64,000 nucleotides of DNA from Pseudomonadota bacterium (GCA_021845505.1 JAJZVU010000016.1:1-64000), one strand, 5' to 3'. Numbered from the stretch's first letter, positions 7,575 through 16,074 are shown. Translations and numbers: made by a program. The notes: generated from the sequence alone by a model not told the origin.

Positions 7575-9061
7575 GGCTCGGCCTGACGCAGCGCCTGGCG
7601 CTGGCCTTCTTCCTGCTGCTGCTGGCCACCAGCGGGGTGTCTGCGTGGCTGCAGATCCGCTCCAACCACCTGCGCGAGGAGGAAGTCATCCAGAGCCTGT
7701 CGCGCGGGCTGGCCGCGCATATCGCGCGCAGCACCGAGCTGATGCGCCAGGGCAGGCTCAGGTCCGATGCGGTGCGCAGGCTGTTCGGTCGCATGATGGC
7801 GGTCAACCCCAGCGTCGAGCTCTACCTGCTCGACGCCGGCGGGCGCATCACCGGCGACGACGCACCCCCCGGCAGGGTCAAGCGCCAGCGCGTCGACCTG
7901 GCGCCGGTGCGCCGCTTCCTCGCAGGCGCGCGCCTGCCCATCGTCGGCGACGATCCGCGCAGCCTGCACGCGCGCAAGGTGTTCAGCGCGGCGCGCCTGC
8001 CCGGAGTCGGCGGCAAGCCGGCCGGCTACATCTACGTCATCCTGCAGGGACAGACGCGCCAGGCGCTGGCGGCCCACGCCGAGGCCAGCGCCGAGCGGCG
8101 CGACACCCTGCGCTCGATGGCCCTGGTGGCCGCGTTGAGCCTGGCGGCCGGGCTGCTGGCCTTCGGCTGGATCACCCGGCCGCTGCGCCGGCTGGCGCAG
8201 GCGCTGGGCGGCTTCGACGTCGGCGGCTCGCCGCAGCAGCTCGAACAGCTGGCGCGCAGCGTCGCGCCCGCGCCCGCCGGCGCGGCCGGCTCCGCGCGGG
8301 CGAAGGACGAGATCGCGGTGCTGCAGCAGGCCTTCGCGCAGATGGCCGGGCGCATCGCCGAGCAATGGCAGGCGCTGGCGCTGACCGAGCAGCGGCGGCG
8401 CGAATTCGTGGCCAACGTCTCGCACGACCTGCGCACCCCGCTGACCTCGCTGCACGGTTACCTGGAGATCCTGGCGCTCAAGGGCGACGGCCTCGGTCCC
8501 GAGGAGCGCCGGCGCTACCTCGCGACCGCGCTGGCGCAAAGCGCCAAGGTCGGCAGGCTGGCGCAGTCGCTGTTCGAGCTGGCGCGCCTGGAGGACGGCC
8601 ATGTGGTCGCGCAATGCGAGGACTTCGCGCTCGCCGACCTGGTGCAGGACGTGTTCCAGAAGTTCGAGCTGGCCGCGCGCGGCAAGCGCATCCGGCTGGA
8701 GGTGGACATGCCCGAGCGGCCACCGCGGGTCCACGCCGACCTGGCGATGATCGAGCGCGTGCTCACCAACCTGGTCGACAACGCCATCCGCCACACCCCG
8801 GAGGGGGGAATGGTGCGGGTGGACATCGCCGCCCGCGACGGCCAGGTCGCGGTGGCCGTGTGCGACAGCGGGCCGGGCGTTCCGCCCGAGTTGCGCGAGT
8901 CGCTGTTCCGGCGTGCCCTCGGCGGGCAGCAGCCGCAGCGCGGCGGCCTGGGCCTGCTGATCGTGCGGCGCATGCTGCAGCTGCAGGGCAGCGACATCGC
9001 GCTTGTGCAACGGCCCGGGCTGGGGGCGGTGTTCGAGTTCGTGCTGCAGGCCGCGTCCTGA
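7571..9061 (+). CDS. Two-component sensor histidine kinase
   Basis: This 496-residue kinase starts at GTG 7571, overlapping the regulator's stop. It has an N-terminal membrane helix (about 5-27), a periplasmic sensor region of about 150 residues, a second helix (183-202), a HAMP-like linker, then the dimerisation domain with His285 in FVANVSHDLRTPLTSL. The ATPase domain shows the N box (LTNLVDNAIRHTPEGG) and G boxes (CDSGPGVP, GGLGLLIVRRML). The periplasmic sensor has no cysteine, so any oxidant sensing would use methionines or another route. It probably phosphorylates the coupled regulator to control the divergent msrPQ operon. Confidence 0.92.
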   Translation: MRLGLTQRLALAFFLLLLATSGVSAWLQIRSNHLREEEVIQSLSRGLAAHIARSTELMRQGRLRSDAVRRLFGRMMAVNPSVELYLLDAGGRITGDDAPPGRVKRQRVDLAPVRRFLAGARLPIVGDDPRSLHARKVFSAARLPGVGGKPAGYIYVILQGQTRQALAAHAEASAERRDTLRSMALVAALSLAAGLLAFGWITRPLRRLAQALGGFDVGGSPQQLEQLARSVAPAPAGAAGSARAKDEIAVLQQAFAQMAGRIAEQWQALALTEQRRREFVANVSHDLRTPLTSLHGYLEILALKGDGLGPEERRRYLATALAQSAKVGRLAQSLFELARLEDGHVVAQCEDFALADLVQDVFQKFELAARGKRIRLEVDMPERPPRVHADLAMIERVLTNLVDNAIRHTPEGGMVRVDIAARDGQVAVAVCDSGPGVPPELRESLFRRALGGQQPQRGGLGLLIVRRMLQLQGSDIALVQRPGLGAVFEFVLQAAS

Positions 9062-9262
9062 CGGCGCGCGGCCGGGGCTGCGCCGGAATGGCGCGCTCGC
9101 GGCGTTTCCCATCCCCGCGTCTTCGCGCTTCGCTGCCGCGACGGCCTTGGTCGCCGCCTTCGCGCGCCGTGCCGCACCTCGCAGGTGGCGGATCGGGTTC
9201 GCTCCGGCTGTTTCCCTAAGATAGGAGGTTTTGCCCAACAAACCACAAGAAGACTCAACAAC

Positions 9263-9907
9263 ATGCCAAGGAAAAAGCAGCTTGTCGCGTCCCTCGCCCT
9301 TGTCGTCGCAGCCGTCGCCGGACTGGCTCCGGCGAGCCGGGCGGAGACCCTTACGCTGAACTTCAACGCGGCTCAATTGCTTTCGCGCCTGCGCGGCGCA
9401 CTGCAACCCGGCGCGGCGGCGAGCGCGGCCGGCCCTTCGGCTTCCGCGCCGCCGGCAGCCGCCGCCGGCTTTGCGCTGATGCCGGGTGTCTGGAGCGCCG
9501 GCGCGTCGTGCGCCAACGTGGGTCAGGCCACGGTGTTTCCGGCCATCGCCGCCGGCACGCCGGTCGCGCAGGCCGAGCGGGCGCTGCGCGCTGCGGTGCA
9601 GACCGATCTCGCGGGGCAGTTCGGCAATGTCGACGGCCAACCCGACCCGGTGTGCCACAGCGCAGTGTCGATCCGCGGCGCGAGCGCCCGCTTGCGCGGC
9701 CGTTGCACCCAGGGCGCTCGGCAGCGCAGCCTGGACGTCACGCTGAGCGTGGCCGCCGATGGCCAGAGCGGGGTGCTGATCGACCACGCGATGCACGACA
9801 GGCGCTACCCGCTGCGTCGCACCGGGCCGCTGCCCGCGCCCATTGCGGGAACCACGCTGTACGCGAACAGCTGCGTGGCCGACCTGCTGAGCCTGGCCGG
9901 GTCCTGA
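9263..9907 (+). CDS. Secreted hypothetical protein with four cysteines
   Basis: I do not recognise this 214-residue protein. It has a Sec signal peptide (positive MPRKKQ, hydrophobic 7-24, likely cleavage near ASRA at 27), a low-complexity Ala/Ser/Pro linker (about 50-68) and a compact region with cysteines at 83, 131, 148 and 204, enough for two disulfides. Spacing to the kinase gene is 201 bp, so it probably has its own promoter. A strong AGGAGG at 9224-9229 lies 33 nt before the ATG, too far to serve it, and no in-frame start is nearer to it. The mature protein is probably periplasmic. Confidence 0.7.
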   Translation: MPRKKQLVASLALVVAAVAGLAPASRAETLTLNFNAAQLLSRLRGALQPGAAASAAGPSASAPPAAAAGFALMPGVWSAGASCANVGQATVFPAIAAGTPVAQAERALRAAVQTDLAGQFGNVDGQPDPVCHSAVSIRGASARLRGRCTQGARQRSLDVTLSVAADGQSGVLIDHAMHDRRYPLRRTGPLPAPIAGTTLYANSCVADLLSLAGS

Positions 9908-9937
9908 GCAGCGGGCCGGCGCGCCGCGCGGGCCGGG

Positions 9938-10513
9938 TCAGACCAGCGGCGCGCGGTCTTCGCGCGGTCGCAGCCGGCGCACCACCCGCGCCGGGACCCC
10001 GGCGACGAAGCTGTCCGGCGGCACGTCGCGGGTGACCACGGCGCCGGCACCGACCACCGAGTTCTCGCCGACGGTGACTCCGCCGACGATGGTCACCGCG
10101 GTGGCGATCCACACATTGCTGCCGATGACAATCGGCCTGGCCTCGATGGTCTGGCGCCTGTGCGACGGATCGAGCGCGTGGCCGACGGTGATCAGGTTGA
10201 CGTTCGGCCCGATGAGCACCAGGTCGCCGATGTCGACTCCGCCGGTGTCGTAGATGGTGCAGCACTGGTTGATGAACACCCTGCGCCCCACGCGGATCCT
10301 GCGTCCGCCGGCGGTGTAGAACGGGGGGATCAGGTTGAAGTCGGGGTCGACGGGCTGGCCGGTCAATTCGCTGAACAGCTCGCGGATGCGCGCCGCGTCG
10401 TCGACGCCGAGCTTGCTGATTTCGGCGCTCAGCCGGATGCCGCGCTGGATGTCCTGGGTTTGCGCAGACCACTCGGGACTCGCGGTCGCGAAGCGGATCG
10501 GATTCGGTCTCAT
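9938..10513 (-). CDS. Hexapeptide-repeat O-acetyltransferase (maltose/nodulation L type)
   Basis: The 191-residue protein is a left-handed beta-helix acyltransferase of the LacA/Maa/NodL group, which transfers acetyl from acetyl-CoA to a sugar hydroxyl. A helical N-terminal lid (SAEISKLGVDDAARIRELFS) precedes hexapeptide turns: RRVFINQCCTIYDTG, VLIGPNVNLITVGHALDPSH, and IVIGSNVWIATAVTIVGGVTIG-like repeats, ending GVPARVVRRLR. The catalytic histidine expected in this group fits the GHALDP motif. I use the ATG at 10513; the longer reading frame adds 17 residues unlike the family. The acceptor sugar is unknown. Confidence 0.85.
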   Translation of the reverse strand: MRPNPIRFATASPEWSAQTQDIQRGIRLSAEISKLGVDDAARIRELFSELTGQPVDPDFNLIPPFYTAGGRRIRVGRRVFINQCCTIYDTGGVDIGDLVLIGPNVNLITVGHALDPSHRRQTIEARPIVIGSNVWIATAVTIVGGVTVGENSVVGAGAVVTRDVPPDSFVAGVPARVVRRLRPREDRAPLV

Positions 10514-10666
10514 CGGATTCGCGCAAGGGTGGCTGCGTTCCCGGCATCGTAGCGGGCAGCCCATCGCTGCGCGACGTGGGTCCCGGAGTTCGGGCCTGCC
10601 CTGCCAGGCGGCCCGAGGGACGGCGGCCGGGCGGTCGCGCCCGGCCGGTGGGAAGTGCGCCGCGGC

Positions 10667-10816
10667 TTACTGCTTCGGCGCTTTCGAGTGCTTCGCCGCC
10701 GAGGCGGGCTTGCCGTGGTGGGCCATGCCGGCGGCGTTCGCCAGCAGCGGGCTGGCCAGCATCGACAGCGCGGCGGCGGCGACGAAGACACGGGCGATCT
10801 TGCGGGGTGCGGTCAT
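10667..10816 (-). CDS. Small secreted basic peptide
   Basis: A 49-residue product with a clear Sec signal (MTAPRKIARVFVAAAALSML, cleavage likely after ANAA near residue 29) and a short mature tail rich in His, Lys and Ala, with no cysteine. AGGAG lies 8 nt before the ATG, which favours a real gene. The tail resembles acid-shock-type or other basic periplasmic peptides only in composition; I cannot assign a function. Neighbours give no operon context: 153 bp separate it from the acetyltransferase gene. Confidence 0.6.
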   Translation of the reverse strand: MTAPRKIARVFVAAAALSMLASPLLANAAGMAHHGKPASAAKHSKAPKQ

Positions 10817-11573
10817 GGGTAGGCTCCTGTGGGCTGTGTGGACAACGCGGGCGCGCCGGCTGGCGGCCGCGGGACCCGTCGATCGGGTCTTGGCGCGGTT
10901 CCACGCAATCGCCGTGCCTGCTCCGGATTGCCCAGCAAGTTCAACCACTTGGCGCGCCGGCCCGGGGCGACGCCGAGGCTCGCGGACGGCATCGGCCGCG
11001 GCGCGGCCGTAAAGTGTCGCCGCAGGGCGACGAACAGGACAGTGCGCCGCGCGCCGCCCACGCCGCGGCGCCGCCTGCATCCGGGCTGTCGTCGCAGCCC
11101 GACACCATGCCCTCCGGTTGACATCCGGTTGCGAACGGGCGGCCTGCGGTCCGGCTGGAGCCCGGCGACCACCGTCACCCCGATCCCGGGACAGCGCTCC
11201 ATGCCGGTCAGCACGTCGATCGACCGCTCGAGGCTCAGCGTGCGGCCGATCGCTCGGCGCGCAGCCGGCCCCGCCGACTCGATGCACTCCGGCAGGCTGG
11301 CGTAGCGGTGGGCCTGCAGGGCGGGCTGCCGCAGCCGGCGACGCAGGGCGCGCTGCCGCACGCATGGGGCGGGGTGTATCGGCTGGCCAAGCCGGCTGGC
11401 CAGGCGGGCTGGCCAGGCGGGTACGGCAGCCGCTACAGTGCGGGGCGCGGGGCTGGCTCCGGATGGGCGCTCGCGGCACGCCGGCGGCGCGCGACACCGG
11501 GGCCTGGTGCGGGCCGCCGGCTCGCCCGCTGCATGGACCGATGCCCGACCCGGCGTGAACTGGAGGCCCGCCC
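10817..11573. other. 757-bp region without a convincing gene
   Basis: Open frames cross this GC-rich stretch on both strands, but none has recognisable domains, credible composition or a good ribosome site. A 182-codon minus-strand frame (10813-11361) is Arg/Pro-rich and looks non-coding. The only ordered structure is a 13-bp triple repeat at 11381-11419. It could be the remnant of a lost gene; the promoter for the beta-propeller gene at 11574 should lie near its right end. Confidence 0.5.
11381..11419. repeat. Three tandem 13-bp repeats
   Basis: GGCTGGCCAAGCC, then two copies of GGCTGGCCAGGCG, lie head to tail, each carrying the palindromic core TGGCCA. They end 154 bp before the beta-propeller gene. 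A protein-binding array at just over one helical turn, or a slippage-born repeat, would both fit. Confidence 0.7.
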
Positions 11574-12758
11574 ATGGCCCAGATGATTCTCCTAGGCACC
11601 CGCAAGGGAACGATCCTCGTCGATCGCCGCGCCGGCGGCTGGCGGGCCCGGCCGATCGGCCACGCCGGCATTCCCGTGTGCTACGCCGCCCGCGATCCGC
11701 GCGACGGTACCCTGTGGGCCTCGCTGGACCACGGCCACTGGGGCCCGAAGCTGTCGCGCTCGCGCGACGGTGGAGCGAGCTGGCAGGACCTTTCCTCGCT
11801 GAAATACCCCCAGGGTGCTCGCTACATCGTCAAGTACCTGCCGACACCGGACTTCGATCCGGCAGCTCCGGCCGCGCAGCCGGAGTACAAGGACGCCACG
11901 GTGTACAAGATCTGGCACCTGGCCTTCGGCCCCGCCGACCAGCCCGGCCGGCTGTACGCGGGAACCATCCCCGGCGGGCTGTTCGTCAGCGACGACGGCG
12001 GCGACAGCTGGGAGTTGAACCGGCCGCTGTGGAACCACGACAGTCGCGGCGGGGACCTGAGCGCGGGCGCCGCGACCAGCGAGAACCGCTGGTTCGGCAC
12101 CCCGGCGAGCGTCGACTACGGGGTGTTCGAGCCGGGAATCCACTCGGTGGTGGTCGACCCCCGCGACCCGCGGCACCTGCATGTGGCGGTGTCTTCCGCC
12201 GGGGTGCTGGAGACCCGCGACGGCGGGCACAGCTGGGTCGGCCGCAACCGCGGCATGCTCAACGACTACCTGCCGGATCCGCAGGCCGAATGGGGACACG
12301 ACCCGCATTGCGTGGTCGCCTGCGCCGCCCAGCCCGAGCGCATGTGGCAGCAGAACCATTGCGGGGTGTTCCACAGCGAGGACGGCGCCGCCACCTGGCG
12401 CAAGGTCAGCCAGCCCGAGGAGGGGGTGCACTTCGGCTTCGCCATCGCGGCGGACGCCGGCGACGGACGCGTCGCGTGGGTGGTGCCGGGGCAGGCCGAC
12501 GCGCAACGCATGGCCATCGGCGGCGGGCTGTTCGTCGCCCGCACCGACGACGGCGGGAAGTCGTGGACGGCGTTTCGCAAGGGCCTGCCGCAGGAGCACG
12601 CCTACGACCTCGTGCTGCGCCACGGCCTGGACGCGGCAGACGACTGCGTGTGCTTCGGCAGCTCCACCGGCAACGTCTACCTGTCCGAGGACCGAGGGGA
12701 ATCGTGGACCTGCCTGGGGCACCATTTCCCGCCGGTGTACTCGGTGCGCTTCGGGTGA
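11574..12758 (+). CDS. BNR/Asp-box beta-propeller protein (sialidase-like fold)
   Basis: A 394-residue protein made of repeated Asp-box (BNR) turns: SRDGGASWQDL, SDDGGDSWEL, TRDGGHSWVG, SEDGAATWRKV, TDDGGKSWTAF and SEDRGESWTCL. Such repeats sit at blade edges of six- or seven-bladed propellers in sialidases and VPS10-like proteins. The catalytic arginine triad and Asp/Tyr/Glu of sialidases are not evident, so this is better called a sialidase-like propeller than an enzyme. No signal peptide is present, so it is probably cytoplasmic. GGAGG lies 7 nt before the ATG. Its stop is 5 bp from a ThiS/MoaD-like gene, suggesting a functional pair. Confidence 0.85.
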   Translation: MAQMILLGTRKGTILVDRRAGGWRARPIGHAGIPVCYAARDPRDGTLWASLDHGHWGPKLSRSRDGGASWQDLSSLKYPQGARYIVKYLPTPDFDPAAPAAQPEYKDATVYKIWHLAFGPADQPGRLYAGTIPGGLFVSDDGGDSWELNRPLWNHDSRGGDLSAGAATSENRWFGTPASVDYGVFEPGIHSVVVDPRDPRHLHVAVSSAGVLETRDGGHSWVGRNRGMLNDYLPDPQAEWGHDPHCVVACAAQPERMWQQNHCGVFHSEDGAATWRKVSQPEEGVHFGFAIAADAGDGRVAWVVPGQADAQRMAIGGGLFVARTDDGGKSWTAFRKGLPQEHAYDLVLRHGLDAADDCVCFGSSTGNVYLSEDRGESWTCLGHHFPPVYSVRFG

Positions 12759-12763
12759 AGGCC

Positions 12764-13042
12764 ATGCCCCGCGTGGAGATCACCCGGCACCTGCACCGCT
12801 TCTTCCCGGCGCTGCAGCGGGGCGGCATCGAGGTCGAGCCGGGCTCGGTCGCCGAGGTGCTGCGGGCGGTCGAGCGCATCGCCCCGGGTTTCACCGACTA
12901 CGTGCTCGACGAGCGCGGAGCGCTGCGCAGGCACGTCGCACTGAGTGTCGACGGCCGCATCGTCGTCGACCGCGAGACCCTTTCGGACCGGGTGGCCGAA
13001 GGCGCCACGGTGCATGTGTTCCAGGCGCTGACCGGAGGCTAG
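12764..13042 (+). CDS. MoaD/ThiS family ubiquitin-like protein
   Basis: This 92-residue protein has the beta-grasp pattern of MoaD and ThiS: an N-terminal strand (MPRVEITRHLHRFFP), a central helix (VAEVLRAVERIAPGFTDYVL), late strands (VALSVDGRIVVDR) and a C-terminal Gly-Gly after FQALT. In MoaD and ThiS that Gly-Gly is adenylated and carries sulfur. No moaE, thiF or moeB gene is near, so it is unlikely to be the housekeeping MoaD or ThiS. It follows the propeller gene by 5 bp and is almost certainly cotranscribed with it. The true ligand or target is unknown. Confidence 0.87.
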   Translation: MPRVEITRHLHRFFPALQRGGIEVEPGSVAEVLRAVERIAPGFTDYVLDERGALRRHVALSVDGRIVVDRETLSDRVAEGATVHVFQALTGG

Positions 13043-13048
13043 ACTGGG

Positions 13049-13417
13049 GTGCCTTCGCCGCCCCGATTCGCCATGCACCGACACCCCGGCTTCGCCGACA
13101 CGCCCGAGCCTCCGTACTACGCGGTGGTGTTCACCTCCCGGCGCAGCCCGGTCGACGAGGGTTATGCCGCGGTGGCGCAGCGCATGGTCGAGCTGGCCGC
13201 GACCCAGCCCGGCTTCCTGGGCCTGGAGAGCGCGCGCGACGAGCAGGGCCTGGGTATCACGGTGTCCTACTGGTCCTCGCTCGAGGCCATCGCGGCGTGG
13301 AAGGCCCACCTCGAGCACCAGGAAGCGCAGGCGGCGGGCCGGCAGCGCTGGTACGAGCACTACACGGTCAGGATCTCCCGCGTCGAGCGCGCCTACGCCT
13401 TCGACGCCCGGCGCTGA
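13049..13417 (+). CDS. Antibiotic biosynthesis monooxygenase (ABM) domain protein
   Basis: The 122-residue protein carries an ABM ferredoxin-like fold: YYAVVFTSRRSPVDEGY, MVELAATQPGFLGLESARD, TVSYWSSLEAIAAWKAHLEH and a C-terminal strand around YTVRISRVERAYAF. Family members are small cofactor-free oxygenases or haem-degrading enzymes, often of unknown substrate. GTG at 13049 has GGAGG ten nt upstream; the ATG at 13073 is an alternative that removes eight residues of no conserved sequence. Only 6 bp separate it from the ThiS-like gene, so it is probably the last gene of that three-gene unit. Confidence 0.82.
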   Translation: MPSPPRFAMHRHPGFADTPEPPYYAVVFTSRRSPVDEGYAAVAQRMVELAATQPGFLGLESARDEQGLGITVSYWSSLEAIAAWKAHLEHQEAQAAGRQRWYEHYTVRISRVERAYAFDARR

Positions 13418-13445
13418 GCCGGCCGGCGCGGCCCGCCGGTCCGGC

Positions 13446-14879
13446 TCAGGCCCCGCGCGCGATGTCCCCGGCCAGGCGGCCGACCAGCCGCAGCGCATCC
13501 TCGCGCTCGGCCGACCAGGGAGCCCCGGCGTTCAGGCGCACGCAGTTGCGGTAGCGGTTGGTGGTGCTGAACAACGGGCCCGGCACGACGATGATGCGCT
13601 GCTCGATGCAGCGGCGGTACAGCTCGATGGCGTCCACCGTCCTCGGCAATTCCACCCACAGCACGTAGCCGCCGCTCGGGTCGGTGACCCGCGTGCCCGC
13701 CGGGAAGGCGGTGCCGATGATGCGCCGCGCCATGTCCACCTGCTCCGCGAAATGGCGCCGCAGCTGGCGCAGCCCCTGGTCGTAGCCGCCATGCTCGAGC
13801 AGGTCGGCCAGCGCCCACTCGACCACGCTGCTGCCGCCGCCGCTGAACGAGCGCTTGAGGTTGGCCACCTCGGCGCTCCAGCGCCCCGCCTCGACCCAGC
13901 CGATTCCCCGCAGCCCGGGAGCCAGGGTCTTGCCGAAGGAGCCGCACAGCATCACCCGGCCGTCGCGGTCGAAGGACCGCACGGCGCGCCGGGCCTCGTC
14001 GCTGGGCGCGAGATCGCTGCAGATCACGTCCTCGATCAGCGCGACGCCGCGCCGCGCCAGCAACTCGGCCAGGCGCTTCTTGGAGGCCGTGGGCATGATG
14101 GTGCCCATCGGGTTGGACACCGTGGGCACCGCGATCACGGCCTTGATCGGCTGGGTGTCCAGCGCGACCTCCAGCGCCTCGATCGACAGTCCGGTGCGCG
14201 GCTGCATCGGAATCTCCACCGCGCGCAGTCCCAGCCCCTGCATGGCCCGCAGGAAACCGAAGTAGGTGGGCGACTCGATCGCGATGACATCGCCGGGCTG
14301 GGTGAGCGCGCGCAGGCACAGGGTCACCGATTCGGTGCAGCCGTTGGTGACCACCACGTCGCGGTGGTCGAGGTGGCAGCCCAGACTCATCGCCCGATGG
14401 GAGATCGCCTGGCGCAGCTCCGGCACCCCCAGCGACGTCACGTAGCGCCCCAGGCTGCCGGCGTGCGCCTGCGCGCTGCGCGCCAGCGCGCGGCGGATGC
14501 GCTCGATGCCGTACAGGCCCTCGGCCGCCGCTGCGGCGCCGAAGGAAATGAATCCCGGCTCGCCGAGCAGGTCGTAGACCGCGTCGGCGATGGCCTTGAC
14601 CTCGACGGTGACCGGCCGCGCGGGCGGTCGGGTGGTCGCCGGTACCGGCGGCAGGCTGCGCGGGCGCCGCACGAAAAAGCCCGACTTGGGCCGCGCCTCG
14701 ATCACCCCGCGATCTTCCAGCGTGCGGTACGCCTGTACCGCGGTCGACACCGACACGCCGTGCTGCTCCGACAGCGCGCGTACCGACGGCAGCCGCGCGC
14801 CGGGGCGCAGCGAGCCCGAAGCGGCCAGGCCGGCCAGCCGGTCTGCCAGTGAAAGATACAGCGGAGTCTCGGTGGGCAT
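13446..14879 (-). CDS. MocR-family regulator (GntR HTH fused to PLP aminotransferase domain)
   Basis: The 477-residue protein has a GntR winged helix (residues 1-72; GARLPSVRALSEQHGVSVST, then EARPKSGFFV) joined to a fold-type I aminotransferase domain with PLP lysine Lys317 in LCGSFGKTLAPGLRG and the VVVTNGCTESVTL and ESPTYFGFLRAM segments. MocR regulators such as GabR and PdxR sense amino compounds through PLP. The ATG at 14879 gives the standard start. It is divergent from a DUF2917-LysE-ArgO-like operon, which it probably controls through TACAG direct repeats between the genes. Enzyme activity is unlikely to be its role. Confidence 0.92.
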   Translation of the reverse strand: MPTETPLYLSLADRLAGLAASGSLRPGARLPSVRALSEQHGVSVSTAVQAYRTLEDRGVIEARPKSGFFVRRPRSLPPVPATTRPPARPVTVEVKAIADAVYDLLGEPGFISFGAAAAAEGLYGIERIRRALARSAQAHAGSLGRYVTSLGVPELRQAISHRAMSLGCHLDHRDVVVTNGCTESVTLCLRALTQPGDVIAIESPTYFGFLRAMQGLGLRAVEIPMQPRTGLSIEALEVALDTQPIKAVIAVPTVSNPMGTIMPTASKKRLAELLARRGVALIEDVICSDLAPSDEARRAVRSFDRDGRVMLCGSFGKTLAPGLRGIGWVEAGRWSAEVANLKRSFSGGGSSVVEWALADLLEHGGYDQGLRQLRRHFAEQVDMARRIIGTAFPAGTRVTDPSGGYVLWVELPRTVDAIELYRRCIEQRIIVVPGPLFSTTNRYRNCVRLNAGAPWSAEREDALRLVGRLAGDIARGA

Positions 14880-14916
14880 TGCGAGATGATGGCAGAAAGC
14901 CGTCGCGCCCACACCG

Positions 14917-14980
14917 TACAGTCGGGCTGCGAACGGACCAGTACAGATTCTGCATTACCTCCGCTGTGCCGATACAGATT
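14917..14980. promoter_or_regulatory. Direct repeats, candidate MocR operator
   Basis: TACAGATT occurs at 14942-14949 and 14973-14980, 31 bp apart (about three helical turns), with a partial copy TACAGTC at 14917. All are in the same orientation within the divergent spacer. MocR-type regulators characteristically bind direct repeats, so this is a plausible site controlling both the regulator and the export operon. Confidence 0.55.
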
Positions 14981-15056
14981 GCACTCGCGTGGGTCTGTCG
15001 CGATCGCGCCGGCCTGCCTAGAGTGCAGGCATGTCGAATCGATGCAGGAGACGCTC

Positions 15057-15362
15057 ATGCAGGGCCTCGATCCGGGTAGGGTGTGGAGTCTGCAGCGCGC
15101 CGCTGGCGCGCGCATCGCGGTGCGCGCAGGACAGGTCTGGATCACCGAGAGCGGTTGCGCCGACGACCTGTTCCTGTGCGCCGGCCAGCACCATGTCGTG
15201 GCCGGGCAGGGGCGGGTGGTGATCGAGCCGCACGGTCGGGGTGTCGTGGCGTGGATCGACATCAGCGGGCCCGGCCCGTCCGCGGTGCCGCGCGGGTCGC
15301 TGCGCCCCTGGGGCCTGCTGGCGCGGCTGTGGCCGCGGATGCGAGAGCGCCATGTCGCGTGA
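15057..15362 (+). CDS. DUF2917 domain protein
   Basis: The 101-residue protein matches DUF2917, a small cupin-like all-beta domain: WSLQRAAGARIAVRAGQVWI, ESGCADDLFLCAGQHHVVA, then GRVVIEPHG. Function is unknown; members occur next to LysE-type exporters and MocR or GntR regulators in beta-proteobacteria, as here. I start at ATG 15057 because AGGAG at 15046-15050 is 6 nt upstream, rather than ATG 15042. Its end overlaps the LysE gene by 11 bp, so the two are translationally coupled. Confidence 0.82.
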   Translation: MQGLDPGRVWSLQRAAGARIAVRAGQVWITESGCADDLFLCAGQHHVVAGQGRVVIEPHGRGVVAWIDISGPGPSAVPRGSLRPWGLLARLWPRMRERHVA

Positions 15363-16074
15363 CGGCGTGCTGGCCTTCGCGCTGTTCGCGTTCGTGTCGT
15401 CGATCACCCCGGGCCCGAACAACCTGATGCTGCTGGCGTCGGGGGCGAACTTCGGCTTTCGCGCGTCGGTGCCGCACGTGCTGGGGATCACCTCGGGCTT
15501 CATGGTGCTGGTGGCTTCGGTGGGCTTCGGCCTCGCCGCGGTGTTCTCCCGCGCGCCCTGGGTCTACACCGCGATGCGCTGGCTCGGCGCGGCCTACCTG
15601 CTGTTCCTCGCGTGGCGCATCGCGCGTGCCGCGCCGCCCGAGCCCTCGCAGCGCCGCGCCGGCCCGGCGCGACCGATGCGCTACTGGGGCGCGGTGGCGT
15701 TCCAGTGGGTCAACCCGAAGGCCTGGCTGATGGCGCTCAGCGCGTTCAGCACCTACGTGCCGGCGGGCGGCGGCGCGCCGGTGGTGCTCGGCGCGGTCGC
15801 GCTGTACGGCGCGATCAACCTGCCGAGCGTCACGGCCTGGGCCATCGGCGGATCGCAGCTGCAGCGCTTCGTGCGCACGCGCCGACGCGCGCTGGCCTTC
15901 AACCTGGCGATGGCCGGCTTGCTCGTCGCTTCGTTGCTGCCGATGCTGCGTGCGCTGCCGCAGCCCGCCCGAGCGGGAGTGGCCAAGGCCGCGGCGGCGC
16001 GCGTTGCGGGCCGCGGCCACGTAAGCTGGCAGCCATGCACGCCGGCGCATCCACCGCAGCTGCGGCCTTCCTGA
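15352..16074 (+). CDS. LysE/RhtB family amino-acid exporter
   Basis: This 240-residue membrane protein has the LysE/RhtB signature near its N terminus (FVSSITPGPNNLMLLASGANFG) and about six hydrophobic helices, including GVAFQWVNPKAWLMALSAFS-like central residues. It should export an amino acid or related metabolite by proton antiport. The C-terminal 30 residues are not family-like and overlap the start of the next gene by 40 bp; the functional domain ends before them. Induction via the divergent MocR protein would fit an overflow valve for the compound the regulator senses. Confidence 0.9.
   Translation: MSRDGVLAFALFAFVSSITPGPNNLMLLASGANFGFRASVPHVLGITSGFMVLVASVGFGLAAVFSRAPWVYTAMRWLGAAYLLFLAWRIARAAPPEPSQRRAGPARPMRYWGAVAFQWVNPKAWLMALSAFSTYVPAGGGAPVVLGAVALYGAINLPSVTAWAIGGSQLQRFVRTRRRALAFNLAMAGLLVASLLPMLRALPQPARAGVAKAAAARVAGRGHVSWQPCTPAHPPQLRPS

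Noticed and set aside
10813-11361. 182-codon minus-strand gene
   Set aside because: Arg/Pro-rich composition, no domain, and it overlaps the start of the better-supported 49-codon secreted peptide.
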